Shown: positions 18,121-28,030 of the stretch, piece after piece
Position numbering within the stretch: position 1 is the stretch's first letter
Layout of the letters: each line of letters opens with the position of its first letter
Source: Pseudaquabacterium terrae
Lineage (GTDB): Bacteria; Pseudomonadota; Gammaproteobacteria; Burkholderiales; Burkholderiaceae_C
NCBI RefSeq assembly: GCF_013266755.1
Contig: NZ_JABRWJ010000007.1
Coordinates: 248,001 to 312,000, forward strand
DNA length: 64,000 bases
Direction of reading: 5' to 3'
Made by a program: the position numbers and the translations under genes
Notes under the pieces: generated by a model
What the model was told of the DNA's origin: nothing
What the model saw: the letters and a program-made list of their open reading frames with translations, nothing else
The model's database searches: none

Positions 18121-21100
18121 TCACGCTGTCGGCGAATCTGTATCTTCTGCTGACAACTCGACCAGGCGGCCGCCGCCGGCGATGAACGCCGCGCGCACCG
18201 GGTCTCCGGGCTGGAGTGCCGCGATGGCATCACGATAACGGCGCAACTGGGCGCGGTTGTCGTCGAGCCGCTCGGGCGCCGACGCGAGCTTGTAGTCCAG
18301 CACCCACCAGCAGCCGTCAGCCTCGATCTGCACCAGCCGGTCGATGCGCAGGGGGTCGCCGTCGTGCGCCACCGGCACCTCGTTGCCGGCCCAGCGCAAG
18401 GCCGCCGGATCGAAGAAGCGGGCCAGCGCCGGTGCATCGAGCACCTCGGCCGCGCGCCGTTCGATCTCCGCGCCCGCAGTCGCATCGAGGCCGAAGGCCT
18501 GCGCTGCCGCCGCCGCGAGCTCGGCGCGCGGGCGGGTGCCGGCGGCGCGCTGCGCGGCCCACTCCAGCACGCGGTGCACCGCCTGCCCCAGGCGCGCCGC
18601 GGTCTCGTCGACGGCTGATGCCGCTGCCACGGCGTGGGCGAACTCCGGTGCCGCCGCTGGCAGCACCGGCAACGTCAGCAGCGCGGCAGCACCGTGGGCC
18701 TGCCGCGCCAGGTCAGGCACCCACGGCTCGGCCGCCGACAGCAAGCGCGGCCACCAGGCCAGCGGATCGCTGGCGCGCGGCGGCGTGCGGCTGACGACCA
18801 GCGCGTAGCGGGCACGCGTCATCGCGACGTACAGCACGTTCAGGTCCTCGCGCGCATTCAGCAGCGCCTCTTCGTCGGCCAGCCGGCGCAGGCTCGGTGG
18901 GCAGCGGCTCAGGCTGGCGACGAAGGCGATGCGGCTCGGCGCGGCCTCGTGCACCGGCCACTCGACCATCAAGCCGGCCTGGCCGGCATTCGGCGGCTCG
19001 GGATCGGCATCGACGAGGAACACCCGGTCGGCTTCGAGCCCCTTGGCGCCATGCACCGTCAGCAGGCGCACGGCGCCCGAGAACGCCGGCGTGCCGATGC
19101 GCACCGGCCTGCGCCGCAGCGCGCGCACGAAGTTGTAGGGCGTCGCATAACGGCCGCCGTCGATCGCCAGCGCCTGCGCGAGCAGCGCCTGCACCGCCTG
19201 GCGCGCGATGCCGCGCCGCTCCGGCGGCGCCGCGGCGACCAAACGCGCCAGCACGTCGCCTTCGTGCACGATGCGGTCGAGCAGGTCGTGCGGCGACAGC
19301 TGCGGCAATACGGCCGCCCAGCCGGCCAGCAGATCGCGTGCGCGCGCCAGCGCTGCGGGCGCATCGGTCCAGTCCGCGAGCGCCGCGCGCCAGTGGCCGC
19401 CGTTCGTCCGCGCGCGCTGCGCCAGTGCCAGCAGCTCGGCATCGTCGGCCGCGAAAACGGGGCTTTTGAGGGCATGGGCCAGCGACAGGTCATGCCCCGG
19501 CGAGGCCAGCACATCGAGCAGCGCGATCAGGTCGCGCGCCTCGGGCACCTCCGCCAGCAGCAGATCCTCGGGCGCGACGCAGGGCACATGGCGCTCGCGC
19601 AGCGCGTCGGCAACCAGTGCCAGCACGTTGCGCTTGCGTGCCAGCACCATGATCTCGTCGGGCGCCACGCCGCCGTCGAGACATTCGACGATCGCCGCGG
19701 CCACCTGCGCGGCCTCGGCCCGCCGCAGCAGCACCTCGGGTTCGACGCGGCGTTCGCTCAGCGAATCGCGCCACACCGGCGCCTGCGAGCGGTCGGCGCG
19801 CTCACGCGCCGGGCGTGCGGCCTCCGGCAGCACGCGCAAGGCCGGCAAGGGCACCGGTGCCGCCTCGGTCGTGTGGCTGCGAAAGCCGCTGAATTCGCCC
19901 GCCGCCTCGGCATCGCCGAAAACACGGTTGAGCTGTTCGATGACGCCCGGCGCGTTGCGCCGCGTGTGGTCGCATTCGAGCACCGTGCCGCCCAGCCCCT
20001 GCGCGACGAACTCCCGCGCCGCGGCGAAGACCCGCGGCTCGGCGCGGCGGAAGCGGTAGATGCTCTGCTTCGGGTCGCCGACGATGAAGACCGCCGGCGG
20101 CCGCTGCCCGCTTAGCCCCCCACCGGACCCGGCATACGCGGACAGCCAGTTCAGCAGCGCCTGCCACTGCAGCGGGCTGGTGTCCTGGAACTCGTCGATC
20201 AGCACCTGTCGCGTGCGCTGGTCCAGCCGCTGCTGCACCCAGCCCGACAGCACCGGATCGGACAACAGCGCCAGTGCGCAACGCTCGAGATCGGCCATGT
20301 CGGCCAGCGCGCGCTCGCGCTTCAGGTCGCGCCATGCCAGCAGCAGCCGACGTGACAGCCGCAGCATGCGCCCGTGGTCGCGCCGCGCGTTCTGCTGCGC
20401 GATCTCGTCGCGCAGCTGCAGCAGCAACCCGAAGGCATCCTCGACGGCCGGCGCGTCGCCGAGCTTGCGCGGCTTGTCCTCCTTCGTGAACAAGGCGGCC
20501 CAGGCCGTCTCGAAGGTGGCCAGCGGGTCGGACTCGGCAAGCGCCTGCTGCAAGCCGTCGCCGGCGTCGCGCTCGCGTTTGCCCTTGTGGGCGCCGAGCG
20601 CGCGCGCGGCGTCGTCGAGGCGATGGCGCAGCAGCATGTCGTCGGCCAAGCGGTCGACGGCCGTTGCTTCGTCGTCGTCGAGCGCCGGCAAGGCCAGCTC
20701 GGCACGGCCGGCCTCGTCGGCCAGCTCGATCTCGATGCGCTTGTCGAGCGCCGCCGCCAGCCACGCGGCGAGGCGCGCGCGCCCGTGGCGCTCGATCAGC
20801 GCGCGGTAGTCGGCGAGCGCGTCGGCGTCGTCCGCCACCGCGGCATGGAAGCGCCGCATCAGCTCGGGCTGCAGCTCGGTGATGTCTTCGATCAGCCCCA
20901 TGCCCGGCTGCAGGCCGAGGCGCTGCAGCAGCTCGTGCGGCGCGGCGCGCATCAGGCGCGAGAACCAGGCATGGAAGGTCAGGATCTCGACCGCGCGGCC
21001 GCTCGCGAGCAGCCGCTCGGCGAGCCCCGCCAAGGCCGGTGCCAGCGCTTCGGCCTGTGCGGCTTCGACGCCGCGCTGCCGCAGCGCGTCGATGCGCGAT

Positions 21101-21369
21101 GGCGTGTCGGCGAGCGCGAACTCGGTCAGCCACTCCTGCAGCCGTTCGCGCATCTCGCCCGCGGCCTTGCGGGTGAAGGTGATCGCCAGGATCTGTTCCG
21201 GCGCCACGCCGTCGAGCAGCGCGCGCAGGATGCGCGACACCAGCATCCAGGTCTTGCCGGCACCCGCGCAGGCCTCGACGACGACGCTGCGCGCCGGGTC
21301 GCAGGCGAGCGCGTAGAACGCCTCGCGGCTGCAGGGCTGGCCGTCGGCGCGGTAGGCCGCTGCGATCAC
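18121..21369 (-). CDS. addA: AddA/RecB-like UvrD-family helicase-nuclease
   Basis: This 1082-residue helicase for double-strand-break end processing has Walker A in EACAGAGKTWMLVSRILRAL, motif Ia ILAITFTRKAAGEMRERL, motif II LIDEFQDTSPLQWQALLNWL, motif III GDPKQSIYRFRRAEP, motif V LLTVHGAKGLEADRVFLVDA and motif VI VLYVAMTRARYALV. The C-terminus carries a RecB-type nuclease core (CWWVLDYKLASAPERLDDNR with the Asp and Lys). I place the start at GTG 21369, which overlaps the addB stop as GTGA, rather than at an upstream in-frame start inside addB. The pair is the AddAB-type enzyme of betaproteobacteria; no recC or recD is present here. Confidence 0.9.
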   Translation of the reverse strand: MIAAAYRADGQPCSREAFYALACDPARSVVVEACAGAGKTWMLVSRILRALLDGVAPEQILAITFTRKAAGEMRERLQEWLTEFALADTPSRIDALRQRGVEAAQAEALAPALAGLAERLLASGRAVEILTFHAWFSRLMRAAPHELLQRLGLQPGMGLIEDITELQPELMRRFHAAVADDADALADYRALIERHGRARLAAWLAAALDKRIEIELADEAGRAELALPALDDDEATAVDRLADDMLLRHRLDDAARALGAHKGKRERDAGDGLQQALAESDPLATFETAWAALFTKEDKPRKLGDAPAVEDAFGLLLQLRDEIAQQNARRDHGRMLRLSRRLLLAWRDLKRERALADMADLERCALALLSDPVLSGWVQQRLDQRTRQVLIDEFQDTSPLQWQALLNWLSAYAGSGGGLSGQRPPAVFIVGDPKQSIYRFRRAEPRVFAAAREFVAQGLGGTVLECDHTRRNAPGVIEQLNRVFGDAEAAGEFSGFRSHTTEAAPVPLPALRVLPEAARPARERADRSQAPVWRDSLSERRVEPEVLLRRAEAAQVAAAIVECLDGGVAPDEIMVLARKRNVLALVADALRERHVPCVAPEDLLLAEVPEARDLIALLDVLASPGHDLSLAHALKSPVFAADDAELLALAQRARTNGGHWRAALADWTDAPAALARARDLLAGWAAVLPQLSPHDLLDRIVHEGDVLARLVAAAPPERRGIARQAVQALLAQALAIDGGRYATPYNFVRALRRRPVRIGTPAFSGAVRLLTVHGAKGLEADRVFLVDADPEPPNAGQAGLMVEWPVHEAAPSRIAFVASLSRCPPSLRRLADEEALLNAREDLNVLYVAMTRARYALVVSRTPPRASDPLAWWPRLLSAAEPWVPDLARQAHGAAALLTLPVLPAAAPEFAHAVAAASAVDETAARLGQAVHRVLEWAAQRAAGTRPRAELAAAAAQAFGLDATAGAEIERRAAEVLDAPALARFFDPAALRWAGNEVPVAHDGDPLRIDRLVQIEADGCWWVLDYKLASAPERLDDNRAQLRRYRDAIAALQPGDPVRAAFIAGGGRLVELSAEDTDSPTA

Positions 21370-23996
21370 GGAGCGCCCTCCTCGCCGTCGGACCACCAGT
21401 GGTCGCGCCGGCACAGCCCGCGCGCCTCGCAGAACTCGCAGGCCATGCCCTCGCCGAGCGCCTTCATCGGCGCCCCGGCGCCGAGCCGCGCCCATTCGTC
21501 GGCCAGGCCGGTGAGCAAGGCGTGCGCGCTGGCGGCGACGTCTCGATGCTCGAGCTCGCCGATCGCATCGCGCTCGTCGAGGGCCAGGTAGCTGGCGCGC
21601 AGACGCTCGGGGTCGGCACCTTGGCTCAACATCTGGGCCGCGTAGAACGCGAGCTGCGTGTCCTCGAACGGATCGGCGAGCTTGTCCTTCAGCGAGCGCT
21701 GGCTGCCGGTCTTGTAGTCGAGCAGCTGCTGCGCACCCGACGCGTGGCGATCGATGCGGTCGATGCGGCCGCGCAGCTTCAACGCCGGCAGATCGGCCGG
21801 GGCAGCGATCACCTCGACCTCGCCACCCTCGTAGGACCAGCCCGCCGCTTCACGCACGGCGAGCCAGCGCAGATAACGCGCAGCGAACGCGTCCAGGCCG
21901 GCACGAAACGGCAGCAGCGCCGGACCGTCGACGCCGAGCTCGCGGGCCGCCTCTTCGGCCAGCTCGACCAGCCGGGCGGCGGCGTCCGGCGGCGCGGCGC
22001 CGGCGGCACGTTCGTCGTGAAAGCGCTGCAGCGCGGCATGCAGCAGGCTGCCGTAGTCCCGCTTGCCGGGATCGTCGGCCAGCTCCTCGAGCTCGGACAG
22101 GCGCAGCACCGAGCGCGCGAAGAAGCGGTAGGGGCAGGTGCGCAGCGCTTCGACCGCGCTGGCGCTGACGGCGCTCGGCAGCGCACTCGCCGCCAGCGCC
22201 GCGGGCGCCGCCACCGGCGCGGGCTGCAGGCTGCGTGACTCGAGCGGCGCGGCCTGCTCGTCGAGCCTCGGTGCCCCCTGGCGCTGCTGCGCCAGCTGCA
22301 GCCGGCGCCACCAGCGCGAAGGCCCGAGCGCCTCGTCGTCATCGGCTCGGCGCCGCACCAGCAGCAGCTTCGGATGCCGCAGCAGCTGCACGAAGCGCAT
22401 CGTCTGGCGTTCGGCGCGCGCCGCGTGGTCGTCGATGCCCAGCGAGCGCAGCAGCGCGTCGTTCAACAAGGCCGGGCCGGGCGCTGCGGTGCCCAGCCGC
22501 GACTCGTCGGCACCGGGCACGATGACCGCTGCGAACGGCCGCAGCAGCGCGCGCGCCAGCGGCGTCACGACCACCGGTGCGCCCTCGCGCGCGATCGCCG
22601 GGATGTAGGAGGCGTCACACAGCGCAGCGTCGACCCAGGCGCTGAACTCGTCGAGCGTCAGCGGCGTGCGGTCGACGTCGGCGCGCACCGATAGCCGATC
22701 CAGCCTCAGCGCCTGCCACACCGCGCGCGCCGCCGCGTCACCGGCCCATCGCGCGGGCCCGCCCGGCGCCGAGCCGAGCGTGTCGCGCAAGGCCTGCAAC
22801 CAGGCGGCGAGCGGTTGCCGCCGCGCTCCGCTCAAGCCCTGCCAGCGCTGCTGGCGCGCCGCCCAGGCGTCGAGTGCACGCTGCAGGCGGGGTGTCGGTG
22901 GCGTCGCCGGCGTCGTGGCCGGACCGCGCCGCCAATGCGCTTCGAGCGCATCGACCAAGCCGCCCTCGCCCGGACCGCTTTCGGCCTTGATCGCGTCGAG
23001 CCAGTCATCGGCCGAGGCGCGCGGATGCACGGCGCCCAGCAAGGCCATCACCTGCGCTGCCGGCCGGGTCGTCGACAACATCCAGCCCGATTCGTCGGCC
23101 AGCGGCAGCCCCGCGCGTTCGAGCAGCGCCCGGATGCGCCGCACCAGCGCGCGATCCTCCGCGACCAGCGCCACCGGGCCGGCACGCAGGTGCACCGCGT
23201 CGATCACCGCCGCAGCGGCGGCAACGGCCTCGTCCTCGGCGTCGGCGGCGTGCCAGGCCTGCAGGCCCGCGGCGTGAATGTCGTCGAACGGTGCTTCGGA
23301 AGAGGGGTCGGCCTGCAGCCGGAGCAGCGCCGTGGCGCGGGAGGTCGCCTCATCGACGAGGGCCTGCACCAGCGGGTCGGCGCCGCCGGCCTGCAGCACG
23401 ATCCACGCCGCCGGGCGCAGGGTGAACAGCACATCGCTCGCCGGCGCGGCGCTCTGGGCAGCCCATTCGAGCGCGAGGCGGGCCAGGGCACCGTTCAGCG
23501 GTGCGGCGTCGTCGACCTGCATCGCGAGCGCCGCCCGTGCTCGCGCCCACCATCCGTCGCGCTCCGTCGGTGCGCGCTGGGCGGCGGCACGCGCGAGCGC
23601 CAGCGCCGCGGCGGCGACCTCGTCGACGGCACGGGCATGGGCTTTCGGATCACGCCGGCGCCAATCGGCGATGCCCGGCAGCTGCTGCAGCATCGCAGCC
23701 ACCAGCAGGCGGTCCAGCGCGGCGTCGCCACTCGGGCCGCCTTCGTCGCGGTGCGGCGGCGGTGCAAGCGCCTCGGCCAGCGTGCGCGGTGTTTCGATGC
23801 GGGGCTGCCAGCCGCCCTGTCGCGCAAAGGCCTGCCGCGCCGGCGGCAGCAGGTCGGCATAGGGCAACAGCAATACGGCGTCGCGCGCGGCCAACCGGCG
23901 CTGCGCCAGCCAGCCGTGCACGAGCGCCGGCAGGTCGGCCCACAGCCGCTCGGGCGTCAGCGCGGTGGGCAGGCGGATCTCGTCTATTGCAGTCAT
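21366..23996 (-). CDS. addB: AddB-like PD-(D/E)XK nuclease/inactive helicase subunit
   Basis: This 876-residue partner of AddA carries a C-terminal PD-(D/E)XK nuclease region: the [14 protein letters not shown] helix, then [20 protein letters not shown], with the catalytic Lys in [12 protein letters not shown], and [11 protein letters not shown]. One Cys in [13 protein letters not shown] and three in [13 protein letters not shown] are placed as in the iron-sulfur clasp of AddB and Dna2. The N-terminal helicase-like part lacks a Walker A motif, as expected for AddB. It corresponds to the family often annotated as probable DNA repair protein. It starts at ATG 23996, divergent from trxA, and overlaps addA by 4 nt. 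Confidence 0.88.
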   Translation of the reverse strand: MTAIDEIRLPTALTPERLWADLPALVHGWLAQRRLAARDAVLLLPYADLLPPARQAFARQGGWQPRIETPRTLAEALAPPPHRDEGGPSGDAALDRLLVAAMLQQLPGIADWRRRDPKAHARAVDEVAAAALALARAAAQRAPTERDGWWARARAALAMQVDDAAPLNGALARLALEWAAQSAAPASDVLFTLRPAAWIVLQAGGADPLVQALVDEATSRATALLRLQADPSSEAPFDDIHAAGLQAWHAADAEDEAVAAAAAVIDAVHLRAGPVALVAEDRALVRRIRALLERAGLPLADESGWMLSTTRPAAQVMALLGAVHPRASADDWLDAIKAESGPGEGGLVDALEAHWRRGPATTPATPPTPRLQRALDAWAARQQRWQGLSGARRQPLAAWLQALRDTLGSAPGGPARWAGDAAARAVWQALRLDRLSVRADVDRTPLTLDEFSAWVDAALCDASYIPAIAREGAPVVVTPLARALLRPFAAVIVPGADESRLGTAAPGPALLNDALLRSLGIDDHAARAERQTMRFVQLLRHPKLLLVRRRADDDEALGPSRWWRRLQLAQQRQGAPRLDEQAAPLESRSLQPAPVAAPAALAASALPSAVSASAVEALRTCPYRFFARSVLRLSELEELADDPGKRDYGSLLHAALQRFHDERAAGAAPPDAAARLVELAEEAARELGVDGPALLPFRAGLDAFAARYLRWLAVREAAGWSYEGGEVEVIAAPADLPALKLRGRIDRIDRHASGAQQLLDYKTGSQRSLKDKLADPFEDTQLAFYAAQMLSQGADPERLRASYLALDERDAIGELEHRDVAASAHALLTGLADEWARLGAGAPMKALGEGMACEFCEARGLCRRDHWWSDGEEGAP

Positions 23997-24089
23997 AGCG
24001 TGGCCACCAGTGTCGCCGACCGTGTGGGCAAGGCCTTTATGTCAGAATTCTTCGAGCCCATTTCTGGGCCAAATTCCCAAGGAACCGCG

Positions 24090-24419
24090 ATGAGCAGTGA
24101 ACTGATCAAGGAGGTCACCGATGCCTCGTTCGAGGCCGAGGTGCTGAATTCCGAGACGCCGGTGCTGGTCGACTACTGGGCCGAGTGGTGCGGTCCCTGC
24201 AAGATGATCGCGCCGATCCTCGACGAAACCGCCAAGGAATACGGCGGCCGCCTGCAGATCGCCAAGCTCAATGTCGACGACAACCGCGACGTGCCCGCAA
24301 AGTACGGCATCCGTGGCATCCCGACGCTGATGCTTTTCAAGGGCGGCCAGCTCGCTGCGACCAAGGTCGGCGCACTGTCGAAAGCCCAGTTGACGGCTTT
24401 CCTCCAGCCGCACCTATAA
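24090..24419 (+). CDS. trxA: Thioredoxin
   Basis: This is a 109-residue cytoplasmic disulfide reductase with the active site [15 protein letters not shown], the cis-Pro loop [14 protein letters not shown] and normal length. The ribosome site AAGGAA is 5 nt before the ATG. The stop codon overlaps a TATAAT hexamer that I assign to the rho promoter, an order (trxA-rho) conserved in proteobacteria. Confidence 0.98.
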   Translation: MSSELIKEVTDASFEAEVLNSETPVLVDYWAEWCGPCKMIAPILDETAKEYGGRLQIAKLNVDDNRDVPAKYGIRGIPTLMLFKGGQLAATKVGALSKAQLTAFLQPHL

Positions 24420-24420
24420 T
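24390..24420 (+). promoter_or_regulatory. Promoter for rho inside the end of trxA
   Basis: TTGACG (24390-24395) and TATAAT (24415-24420) lie 19 nt apart, and the -10 overlaps the trxA stop codon. Transcription would start near 24427. Confidence 0.6.
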
Positions 24421-24426
24421 TCGCCG

Positions 24427-24657
24427 CATTGCAGTGGGGTGCGACGTCACAAGCGCGCTCCCACTGCCGCAGGATCTGCCACCACGCCGCCGGCACCGCC
24501 GGCACCCGTTCGAGCGCGTGGTTCCGGCCCCAACCCCAGCGCATCGTTTGTACTCCGCCGCGCGCGGAGCAGTTGGCGCAGCGGTTCGTGCCCGACTCCC
24601 GGCCCCACGCGTCCCTGGCAAGGCGCCCGGCCCACCACCCCAGGGTGATTACCCGTT
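24427..24657 (+). promoter_or_regulatory. Long 5' leader of rho, with a hairpin and a C-rich stretch
   Basis: About 230 nt lie between the predicted start site and the rho ATG, and no convincing leader peptide is seen. It begins with a hairpin (GCAGTGGG at 24431 with CCCACTGC at 24460). It then becomes C-rich and G-poor in places (for example CCGGCCCCAACCCCAGCGCA from 24526 and CCCACCACCCCAGGG near 24630). C-rich, weakly folded RNA is what Rho binds, and E. coli rho is autoregulated in its leader. A rut-like autoregulatory role here is inference. Confidence 0.5.
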
Positions 24658-25920
24658 ATGCATCTGTCAGAACTGAAGGCGCTTCACGTCTCCGAGCTCA
24701 TCAAGATGGGCGAGGCGCTGGAGATCGACAACGTCGCTCGCATGCGCAAGCAGGAGCTGATGTTCGCCATCATGAAGAAGCGCGCCAAGGGCGGCGAACA
24801 AGTGTTCGGCGACGGCGTGCTCGAGGTGCTGCCCGACGGCTTCGGCTTCCTGCGCTCGATCGACACGAGCTACATGGCGTCGACCGACGACATCTACCTG
24901 TCGCCGAGCCAGATCCGCCGCTTCAACCTGCACACCGGCGACATGATCGAAGGCGAGGTGCGCGTTCCGAAGGACGGCGAGCGCTACTTCGCGCTGGTCA
25001 AGGTCGACCGCGTGAACGGCCTGACGCCCGAGGAGAGCAAGCACAAGATCATGTTCGAGAACTTGACGCCGCTCTTCCCGAAAGAGCCGTTCAGGCTCGA
25101 GCGCGACATCAAGAACGAAGAGAACATCACCAGCCGCATCATCGACCTGATCGCGCCGATCGGCAAAGGCCAGCGTGCGCTGCTGGTCGCGCAGCCGAAG
25201 ACCGGCAAGACGGTGATGATGCAGCACATCGCGCACTCGCTCGTCGCCAACCACCCCGAGATCCACTTGATCGTGCTGCTCGTCGACGAGCGGCCCGAAG
25301 AAGTGACCGAGATGCAGCGCACCGTGCGCGGCGAGGTCATCAGCTCGACCTTCGACGAGCCCGCCGCCCGCCACGTGCAGGTGGCCGAGATGGTGATCGA
25401 GCGCGCCAAGCGCCTGGTCGAGCTGAAGAAGGACGTCGTGATCCTGCTCGACTCGATCACCCGCCTGGCGCGCGCCTACAACAACGTGCTGCCTTCGTCG
25501 GGCAAGGTGCTGACCGGCGGCGTCGACGCCAACGCCCTGCAGCGCCCGAAGCGCTTCTTCGGCGCCGCGCGCAATGTCGAGGAAGGCGGCTCGCTGACCA
25601 TCATCGGCACCGCACTGATCGACACCGGCTCGCGCATGGACGAGGTGATCTACGAAGAGTTCAAGGGCACCGGCAACTGCGAAATCCACCTCGACCGCCG
25701 AATGGCCGAGAAGCGCGTCTACCCGTCGATCCTGATCAACAAGTCGGGCACGCGGCGCGAAGAGCTGCTGCTGAAGCCTGAGATCCTGCAGAAGACCTGG
25801 ATCCTGCGCAAGCTGCTCTATCCGATGGACGAGATCGAGGCAATGGAGTTCATCCTCGACAAGATGAAGTCGAGCAAGAACAACCTCGACTTCTTCGACA
25901 TGATGCGGCGCGGCGGCTGA
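24658..25920 (+). CDS. rho: Transcription termination factor Rho
   Basis: This 420-residue hexameric RNA helicase has normal length. The N-terminal SAP-like helices are [20 protein letters not shown], the cold-shock-like RNA-binding domain carries [12 protein letters not shown] and [11 protein letters not shown], the Walker A is in [19 protein letters not shown], Walker B is in [17 protein letters not shown], and the Q-loop region is in [17 protein letters not shown]. No insertion domain is present. The start gives the usual N-terminus but has little ribosome-site complementarity. Confidence 0.98.
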   Translation: MHLSELKALHVSELIKMGEALEIDNVARMRKQELMFAIMKKRAKGGEQVFGDGVLEVLPDGFGFLRSIDTSYMASTDDIYLSPSQIRRFNLHTGDMIEGEVRVPKDGERYFALVKVDRVNGLTPEESKHKIMFENLTPLFPKEPFRLERDIKNEENITSRIIDLIAPIGKGQRALLVAQPKTGKTVMMQHIAHSLVANHPEIHLIVLLVDERPEEVTEMQRTVRGEVISSTFDEPAARHVQVAEMVIERAKRLVELKKDVVILLDSITRLARAYNNVLPSSGKVLTGGVDANALQRPKRFFGAARNVEEGGSLTIIGTALIDTGSRMDEVIYEEFKGTGNCEIHLDRRMAEKRVYPSILINKSGTRREELLLKPEILQKTWILRKLLYPMDEIEAMEFILDKMKSSKNNLDFFDMMRRGG

Positions 25921-25934
25921 TCTCGGCCGCAGGC

Positions 25935-25940
25935 TATAAT
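25935..25940 (+). promoter_or_regulatory. Candidate -10 element for rpmE2
   Basis: A TATAAT lies 15 nt after the rho stop and 79 nt before the rpmE2 start. The -35 region is GC-rich and not recognisable. Confidence 0.45.
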
Positions 25941-26019
25941 TTTCGGTTTTCCGCTACTGGCAAGTGCGCACGCATGGTGCGGCGTGGCTGCCGACATTCC
26001 CTGAGCGAAGAGGTTTCGT

Positions 26020-26289
26020 ATGAAAGATGGCATCCACCCCAACTACCGCGAAGTTTGCTTCGTGGATTTGTCCAACGGCTTCAAGTTCGTCACCCGCTCG
26101 ACGGTGCAGACGAAGGAAACCGTCAAGATGGACGACGGCCGCGAGCTGCCGCTGGTGAAGCTGGAGACGACCAGCGAAACCCATCCGTTCTATACCGGCA
26201 CGCAAAAGAGCATCGACAACCTCGGTGGCCGCGTCGAGAAGTTCCGCAACAAGTTCGCGCGCGTCGGCCTGGCCAAGAAGTCGGCCTGA
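26020..26289 (+). CDS. rpmE2: 50S ribosomal protein L31 type B
   Basis: This is an 89-residue ribosomal protein. It starts MKDGIHPNYREVCFVDLSNG and has THPFYTGTQKSIDN and the Arg/Lys-rich end, matching the longer, zinc-free L31 form (no CxxC pair). This paralogue is often used under zinc limitation. A GAAGAGG ribosome-site-like stretch lies just upstream. It is encoded next to rho in many proteobacteria. Confidence 0.95.
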   Translation: MKDGIHPNYREVCFVDLSNGFKFVTRSTVQTKETVKMDDGRELPLVKLETTSETHPFYTGTQKSIDNLGGRVEKFRNKFARVGLAKKSA

Positions 26290-26318
26290 TCGCTTTAGCT
26301 CCGTGCACACGGACATCA

Positions 26319-26341
26319 GGGCAGCCTCGGCTGCCCTTTTT
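26319..26341 (+). terminator. Rho-independent terminator after rpmE2
   Basis: GGGCAGCC and GGCTGCCC form a tight hairpin with a minimal loop, followed by five T. It lies 29 nt after the rpmE2 stop. Confidence 0.85.
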
Positions 26342-26368
26342 ACTGCCTGCTCGGGCATCATCGACTAA

Positions 26369-28024
26369 GTGACCCCGCTGCCGAATCCCGCGCTGGTGAC
26401 ACGCGAGGCCGCACACCGGCTGCCGCGCTTGGCGCTGCTGCTGTTTTGCGCTGCCTACGTGTTGCCGGGATTGTTCGGCCGTGACCCCTGGCGCGGTGCC
26501 GACCTGAACGCCTTCGGCCAGATGCTCGCGCTGGCCGAAGGCCGCGCCCCGTGGCTCGCACCGGCGCTCGGCGGGGTGCCGACCGGGGCGTCGCTGCTGC
26601 CGCATTGGATCGGCGCCGCCGGCATCGTGATCGGCTCGCCGTGGCTGGATGCCGCAGTCGCCGCACGCCTGCCGTTCGCGCTGCTGCTGGTGCTGACACT
26701 GGTGGCCGTGTGGCACGCCACGTTCCATCTCGCCCGCACCGAGGCTGCCCAGCCGCTGCCGCTGGCCTTCGGCGGAGAGGCCGACGCCACCGACTATGCG
26801 CGTGCGATCGCCGATGGCGCGGTGCTGGCGCTGATCGCCACGCTGGGGCTGCTGCAGCTCGGGCACGAGACCACGCCGGAGCTCGCGCAGCTCGCGGCGC
26901 TGGGTTGCTTCCAATGGAGCCTCGCTGCAGCGCTGCACCGCGCACCGTGGTTGCCGAGGCTGGGCATATTGCTTTCTCTGCCCGCGCTGGCGGCGAGCGA
27001 TGCACCGGCGATGGCGCTGGCGATCGGGCTCGGCAGCGTCGTGCTCGGATGGCGCACTGGCGTGCCGCCGGTGCTGCGCCGTCTGGTGCCATGGATCGCG
27101 GCAGCGACCGTGCTGGCGATGCTGGTCGCCTGGCCGGTCCATGCCTGGCGCTGGCGGATTGCCGCGGTGATCGATCCGCTGCAGCTGGTGCGGCTGCTGG
27201 TGTGGTTCCTGTGGCCGGCCTGGGCGCTCGCGCTGTGGACCTTGTGGCGCTGGCGCCGCCACCTGTTGCAGCTGCACCTCGCGATCCCGCTGCTGTCGGC
27301 GGTCGTCGCACTGGCCACCTGCGTGCTGATGGGCGGCGCAGACCGAGCGCTGATGCTCGCCCTGCCCGGCCTGGCGATCCTCGCTGCCTTCGCACTGCCG
27401 ACATTGCGCCGCAGCGCATCGGCCGGCATCGACTGGTTCTCGGTGTTCTTCTTCTCGCTGTGCGCGCTGACGATCTGGGTTGTCTATGTCGCGATGCAGA
27501 CCGGCGTGCCGGCCAAGCCGGCGGCCAACGTTCAGCGCCTCGCGCCGGGGTTTCAGGCGCACTGGTCGCTGCTGGCGACCGCCCTGGCCGTCGCCGGCAC
27601 AGCCGCCTGGGTGTGGCTGGTGCGCTGGCGAACCGGCCGCCATCAGGCGGCCCTGTGGAAGAGCCTGGTGCTGCCGGCGGGTGGCGTTGCCTTGTGCTGG
27701 CTGTTGCTGATGAGCCTGTGGCTGCCGCTGCTGGACTACGGTCGCAGCTACCGGGCGACCATCGATCGGTTGCAGCGTTGGCTACCCGCCGAAGGCTGCG
27801 TGGCCGCTCCGGGGGCGACCGCGTCGTTGGTGGCCGCGCTCGAGTACTACGCGCGGCGGCGAGTGGATGCTTCGCCCGATGCCGCGCGCGGCCGTTGTGA
27901 GGTGCTGGTGATCGTCACGCGCGGCGCGGCGCGTCCGCCCACGCCGCCGGCTTGGCGCGAGGTAGCGCGCGAACGGCGGCCGACCGATCGCAACGAGTGG
28001 ATATCGGTCTACCGGCGCGGCTGA
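26369..28024 (+). CDS. Polytopic membrane protein, possibly ArnT/PMT-type glycosyltransferase
   Basis: This 551-residue integral membrane protein has about ten to twelve hydrophobic segments, for example LALLLFCAAYVLPGL at the start and ALLLVLTLVAVWHATF. The opening FGRDPWRGADLNAFG resembles the first periplasmic loop of ArnT/dolichol-phosphate-mannose transferase family proteins, which carry an early Asp. The C-terminal 130 residues form a soluble extracytoplasmic domain (LQRWLPAEGCVAAPGATASL). The start is a GTG at 26369; another in-frame GTG lies 30 nt downstream. The donor and acceptor are unknown. The gene is convergent with glmM, and I found no operon partner. Confidence 0.55.
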   Translation: MTPLPNPALVTREAAHRLPRLALLLFCAAYVLPGLFGRDPWRGADLNAFGQMLALAEGRAPWLAPALGGVPTGASLLPHWIGAAGIVIGSPWLDAAVAARLPFALLLVLTLVAVWHATFHLARTEAAQPLPLAFGGEADATDYARAIADGAVLALIATLGLLQLGHETTPELAQLAALGCFQWSLAAALHRAPWLPRLGILLSLPALAASDAPAMALAIGLGSVVLGWRTGVPPVLRRLVPWIAAATVLAMLVAWPVHAWRWRIAAVIDPLQLVRLLVWFLWPAWALALWTLWRWRRHLLQLHLAIPLLSAVVALATCVLMGGADRALMLALPGLAILAAFALPTLRRSASAGIDWFSVFFFSLCALTIWVVYVAMQTGVPAKPAANVQRLAPGFQAHWSLLATALAVAGTAAWVWLVRWRTGRHQAALWKSLVLPAGGVALCWLLLMSLWLPLLDYGRSYRATIDRLQRWLPAEGCVAAPGATASLVAALEYYARRRVDASPDAARGRCEVLVIVTRGAARPPTPPAWREVARERRPTDRNEWISVYRRG

Positions 28025-28030
28025 CGACGC

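Noticed and set aside
26123-27643. A 506-codon minus-strand open frame across rpmE2 and the membrane-protein gene
   Set aside because: It runs against two well-supported genes and has a Gln/Arg/His-rich shadow composition.
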